Shown here: positions 63,160-64,000 of the stretch, piece after piece | Numbering within the stretch: the first letter of the stretch is position 1 | Layout of the letters: every line of letters begins with the position of its first letter | From: Diadema setosum | Taxonomy: Eukaryota > Echinodermata > Echinoidea > Diadematoida > Diadematidae | Length of the DNA: 64,000 nt | Assembly (NCBI GenBank): GCA_033980235.1 | Contig: CM067072.1 | Span: 32,215,759 to 32,279,758, forward strand | Direction of reading: 5' to 3' | The notes under the pieces: generated by a model | What the model was told of the DNA's origin: nothing | What the model saw: only the letters and a program-made list of their open reading frames with translations | Databases searched by the model: none | Translations under genes and position numbers: made by a program

Positions 63160-63510
63160 TATGCTAAACTTTTTTTTTTTATTGTTGATCTTGCCACCAT
63201 AATCTTCCCGCCATTATCCTTTGTTTTAATTGTTATTAATTTCTCCGTCAGGAAGCACGCAGTTTCACTCAGTATTATTTTCATGGCTGGACAAAAAAAA
63301 AAAAAAAAACAGAGTGTGCCAAAATCAAAGAGTAACCTTTGTGGGCTCATCCTCCATGTCCAGGGAGAGAATGATGAAGAGCGACCTCTACTGATCGTAT
63401 GCATGTAGGTGCCATCTATCTTCACAACTATTTGTCATCTACGAATCATTCAGTTTTGAAGTCAGGAGACAAAGAATTTTAATCTGCGACATAAGTGTCT
63501 GTGATAGGTA
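63160..63510 (+). repeat. 360-bp direct repeat, copy 2
   Basis: The partner of 61370-61725. A run of 17 A (63292-63309) has expanded inside the shared frame. The last 50 nt of that frame are nearly identical in the two copies. Confidence 0.8.
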
Positions 63511-63512
63511 AT

Positions 63513-63722
63513 TGTGACCGTGCACCACAAAACAAACAAAAAGTCGCAACCCTTGATTTTAAATGAGGACTCAAAAAAGGTGAAATGGTTCAACCAAGTC
63601 ATTCTTGAGTTTGTCATATTTTCTGAAAGAGCTATCCTTCTTGTACATTATTCTTCAGTTTGGTATCTTAACATGAATGGGAAAGTGTGTTTTCTACACC
63701 CCCTTTTTGGGGGAAGAGTAGA
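63513..63722 (-). mobile_element. Partial family A MITE
   Basis: Starts TGTGACCGTGCACCACAAAA, inverted relative to 19518-20220, and is cut at about 63722 by a GTGGCGTATCTGG plus G-run element. Confidence 0.75.
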
Positions 63723-64000
63723 ATCAGTGGCGTATCTGGGGGGGGGGGGGGGCAAGGGGGGCACGTGCCCCGGGCGCCACTCCTTGGGGGCGCAAAAAAA
63801 AACGAAAAAAAAAGAAGAAGAAGAAAAAAAAAACGGAAAAAAAACGAAGAAGAAGAAGAAAAGGGGGGGGGGAGAATGGTGGGGGGGGGGGCAGAAAACC
63901 AAATCAAACAAGATAAAAAGTAAACATGATGATGACGCGGACAAAATGACAATGTTTATTGTGTTCACACAAAAATTCCATGTTCTGTGAGCTGAAATAC
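63723..64000 (+). repeat. GTGGCGTA plus G-tract element, purine-rich
   Basis: AGTGGCGTATCTGG is followed by a G run (63739-63752), GGGCACGTGCCCCGGGCGCC, then an A/G-only stretch of about 100 bp with GAAGAAGAAG runs and two more G runs. Frames through it are low-complexity artefacts. Confidence 0.5.

Noticed and set aside
63514..63990. 158-codon ORF at right edge
   Set aside because: Composed of a family A MITE fragment, a G run and a purine-rich low-complexity stretch (KKKEEEEKKN).

Overview
The window is animal nuclear DNA: AT-rich, very rich in short transposons and homopolymer runs, with small coding exons separated by introns of 0.8-13 kb that keep GT..AG boundaries. The exons belong to a Tie/TEK-type receptor. 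The repeats (GCGAGCGAGCG satellites, long G tracts bounded by GGCGT words, palindromic MITEs, foldback-like elements) suggest a marine invertebrate deuterostome, most likely an echinoderm. That placement is an inference from gene content and repeat style, not a database result.

Main gene (minus strand, 49842 down to 6626, continuing off the left edge): ten exons, every internal junction in phase 1, joining without a frame break over 2002 coding nt (667 codons plus one nt). In order they encode a signal peptide, a Tie-type Ig1, a Tie-type Ig2, EGF1, EGF2, EGF3, and then a second Ig1, Ig2, EGF1 and EGF2. The vertebrate Tie ectodomain begins Ig-Ig-EGF-EGF-EGF, so this locus carries that block twice in the same exon order. 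The second copy has drifted: its Ig1 has no cysteine, and its EGF2 has lost two cysteines together. The third Ig, FNIII repeats, membrane segment and kinase expected of a Tie receptor would lie beyond position 1 and are not visible.

Second gene: at 58790-58859 on the plus strand there is a paralogous signal-peptide exon of the same length (70 nt), with the same phase and the same first 13 intron bases. The two genes are therefore head to head, about 9 kb apart. No further exon of the second gene was found before the right edge.

Non-coding layout. 1-6.6 kb: a 164-bp satellite with a 656-bp higher-order period, G-tract fragments, and an inverted-repeat element carrying AGGTCA direct repeats. 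6.8-20.5 kb: introns with TA-flanked and palindromic MITEs, a tRNA-like relic and a CpG-dense island. 20.6-33.6 kb: a 13-kb intron filled with repeats, including two inverted arms of a 14-bp repeat, LINE debris, an antisense copy of the satellite broken by a TA-flanked element, and a 265-bp tandem array in which two unrelated TTAA-flanked elements hit the same site in different units. 37.6-40.3 kb: a 2.7-kb foldback palindrome. 42.4-45.0 kb: a second palindromic array with about eleven RFX X-box-like motifs. 48.4-49.6 kb: a LINE 3' end. 49.8-64 kb: intergenic DNA with several LINE 3' ends, two local duplications and the second signal exon.
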